From an uncultured Aquimarina sp. (lineage in GTDB: Bacteria; Bacteroidota; Bacteroidia; Flavobacteriales; Flavobacteriaceae): a DNA stretch of 64,000 nt. The stretch is from NCBI GenBank assembly GCA_947500545.1, contig CANMSO010000001.1, forward strand, positions 124,001-188,000, read 5' to 3'. The notes beneath the pieces were generated by a model. The model searched no databases. It worked only from the letters and a program-made list of their open reading frames with translations, and had not been told where the DNA came from. Positions 62,738 through 64,000 of this stretch are shown here, one piece after another. Positions within the stretch are counted from its first letter, which is position 1, and every line of letters begins with the position of its first letter. The translations under genes were made by a program, and so were the position numbers.

Positions 62738-63937
62738 ATGAAATCATTAATTCACCTAGTAGTATTTCTAGCCATTTTCGTATGTCAATCACAGACATCA
62801 ATTGATTCTTTGGACAGTGCACTTTCAAGAATTTATAATAATGGGCATCTTCAAGGTTTTGGAGTTGCGTTGGTAACACCTAATGAAGTGATATTTCATA
62901 AAGGATACGGATATGCAGATGTGGCAACCAAAAAGCCATATACCTTAGAAACCATTCAAAATATTGGTTCTGTATCAAAAACGTTAATAGGAGTGTCTTT
63001 AATGAAGGCTATCGAAATGGAAAAAATAACTTTAGATACACCAATAAATGATATTTTACCTTTTAAAGTTGTGCACCCAAAATATCCTAATACTCCAATA
63101 TTGGTCAGGCATTTAGCAACTCATACATCTGGTGTTTTGGATACCCGAGCCTATCTAAAAAACTATGTTCTAGAGCATCCTGAGGCAATTAATGAATCTG
63201 ATTTTACAAAAAAAGAATACAAAGCAATAGTCGGTATGACTAAGAATAAAGATTATGATCTCGAAGAGTTTCTAAAAAATCATCTCATTGCTCAAGGAAA
63301 ATGGTATAAAAAATCGAATTTTTCAAAATATAAATCAGGTGAACGATATGAGTATTCCAATGTTGGATCTGCATTGTTGGCTTATATATTAGAAGTGGCA
63401 ACTGGGGTTTCTTTTATAGAATTTACACAGCAACATATTCTTGATCCTCTAGGAATGATGGATTCTGGATGGAATTATGATGCTATAGATGTGAATAAGC
63501 ATGCTAGTACTTATTTTTCTAGTGGGCACAAAGTGCCAGAATATAGTCTCATTACGTATCCTGATGGAGGGTTTAGAACCAATCTTGATGATTTCACAAC
63601 GTATTTTCAGGCTATGATGCGTGGATATTATGGAGAGGAAACAATTCTCAAAAAACAATCGTTTGCAGAAATGATGAGACCACAGCTTACCAAAGAACAA
63701 TTTAATACCAAAGAACTGAAGGGTAATTATGGTTTTTTTTGGGAAAGTAAACCTAGCGGTACAATAGGTCATGGGGGATCAGATCCAGGAGTGGTAACGT
63801 TAATGTATTTTAATGGAGGAAAGAAACTAGGTGCGGTTTTGTTTTGTAATACCGATATGGACGGAAGTAAAGAAGCCAAAAAGGATGTTATCCAAATTTG
63901 GAATCAAATTAGAAAATTTCAAAAAAATAGTCAATAA
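62738..63937 (+). CDS. secreted serine hydrolase (beta-lactamase class C-like)
   Basis: It has 399 residues with a signal peptide (SLIHLVVFLAIFVCQSQ). Catalytic motifs: IGSVSKTLIG (SxxK), YEYSNVGSALLAY (YxN) and TIGHGGSDPGVV (HxG). EGYGYADVATK-like (KGYGYADVATKKP) fits the family. Such proteins cleave D-amino peptides or esters. Together with the kinase pair it may be part of a cell-wall stress response; this is inference. Confidence 0.9.
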   Translation: MKSLIHLVVFLAIFVCQSQTSIDSLDSALSRIYNNGHLQGFGVALVTPNEVIFHKGYGYADVATKKPYTLETIQNIGSVSKTLIGVSLMKAIEMEKITLDTPINDILPFKVVHPKYPNTPILVRHLATHTSGVLDTRAYLKNYVLEHPEAINESDFTKKEYKAIVGMTKNKDYDLEEFLKNHLIAQGKWYKKSNFSKYKSGERYEYSNVGSALLAYILEVATGVSFIEFTQQHILDPLGMMDSGWNYDAIDVNKHASTYFSSGHKVPEYSLITYPDGGFRTNLDDFTTYFQAMMRGYYGEETILKKQSFAEMMRPQLTKEQFNTKELKGNYGFFWESKPSGTIGHGGSDPGVVTLMYFNGGKKLGAVLFCNTDMDGSKEAKKDVIQIWNQIRKFQKNSQ

Positions 63938-63954
63938 TCAAAAATCGAATAATC

Positions 63955-64000
63955 ATGAAAACACTAATTTTATTTGTGGCAAGCCTTATTTTGGGCATAT
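63955..64000 (+). CDS. start of a secreted protein, cut by the window edge
   Basis: Only MKTLILFVASLILGI is visible, the beginning of a signal peptide, 17 bases after the serine hydrolase. Nothing can be said about the product. Confidence 0.55.
   Translation, partial: MKTLILFVASLILGI

Noticed and set aside
1..64000. CRISPR array, rRNA operon, riboswitch or insertion-sequence transposase
   Set aside because: I looked for regular direct repeats with spacers, rRNA sequence, known riboswitch cores and transposase motifs and saw none.

Overview
The window looks like chromosomal DNA of a marine Flavobacteriaceae bacterium (phylum Bacteroidota; Aquimarina-like is an impression, not a proven placement). 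The evidence is AT-rich DNA, promoters of the TAnnTTTG type instead of the sigma-70 type, a type IX secretion C-terminal sorting domain (22275-23960), a UbiA-DUF3822-TamB-LptD set of Bacteroidota-style genes, and frequent TTG starts without Shine-Dalgarno sequences.

Layout. 0-6.4 kb: a signalling and decay zone. A 5'-truncated TPR histidine kinase with its response regulator is followed by a paralogous TPR protein with an AraC output domain, broken by one extra T. Then come a small ORF and two degraded genes. 6.25-7.0 kb: a minus-strand tRNA operon (Ser-GCT, Pro-TGG, Arg-TCT) with promoter and terminator, followed by a small GIY-YIG gene fused to a copied tRNA 3' half; the block [tRNA 3' half - terminator - GIY-YIG] is duplicated. 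7.2-13.6 kb: secreted proteins and a minus-strand housekeeping operon (DUF4159, TrmH-type methyltransferase, AI-2E-type transporter, THUMP-like methyltransferase), then a DUF1223 gene.

13.7-20.4 kb: the most unusual region. Plus-strand accessory genes (HEPN protein; NADase-type glycan-binding protein; AraC-peroxiredoxin-DoxX-NTF2 operon; nitroreductase-DUF2867) are separated by 120-200 bp imperfect palindromes built like integron attC sites. In the first three units, the first 10 bases of the unit are the exact reverse complement of the left core of the site at that unit's own 3' end, while the two ends of one site match only imperfectly. This is the signature expected of circularising gene cassettes. 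No integrase lies in the window.

20.4-31.6 kb: core genes, including a T9SS cargo protein, rsmE-tsaD, tamB and pfkA. 31.6-33.5 kb: an intergenic-repeat zone that has apparently destroyed a methylglyoxal synthase gene, leaving its C-terminal 57 codons. 33.4-36.9 kb: small accessory and membrane genes, DinB, CpeT-like and RidA. 37-45.5 kb: envelope and redox genes (LptD-like protein, AmiC-type amidase, MCE protein, split Fe-S oxidoreductase around a HAD gene). 45.5-56.2 kb: a GH3-serine hydrolase fusion, aldo/keto reductase, RsmD-DUF3822 operon, RecD-like helicase, a KdsB-KdnB fusion that links Kdo activation with Kdo 8-oxidation, and an acyltransferase. 56.2-64 kb: YebC, pterin dehydratase, Maf, UbiA prenyltransferase, an OmpR-type two-component system and a serine hydrolase; the last gene runs off the window.

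Protein family names come from motif recognition by eye; no database search was run.
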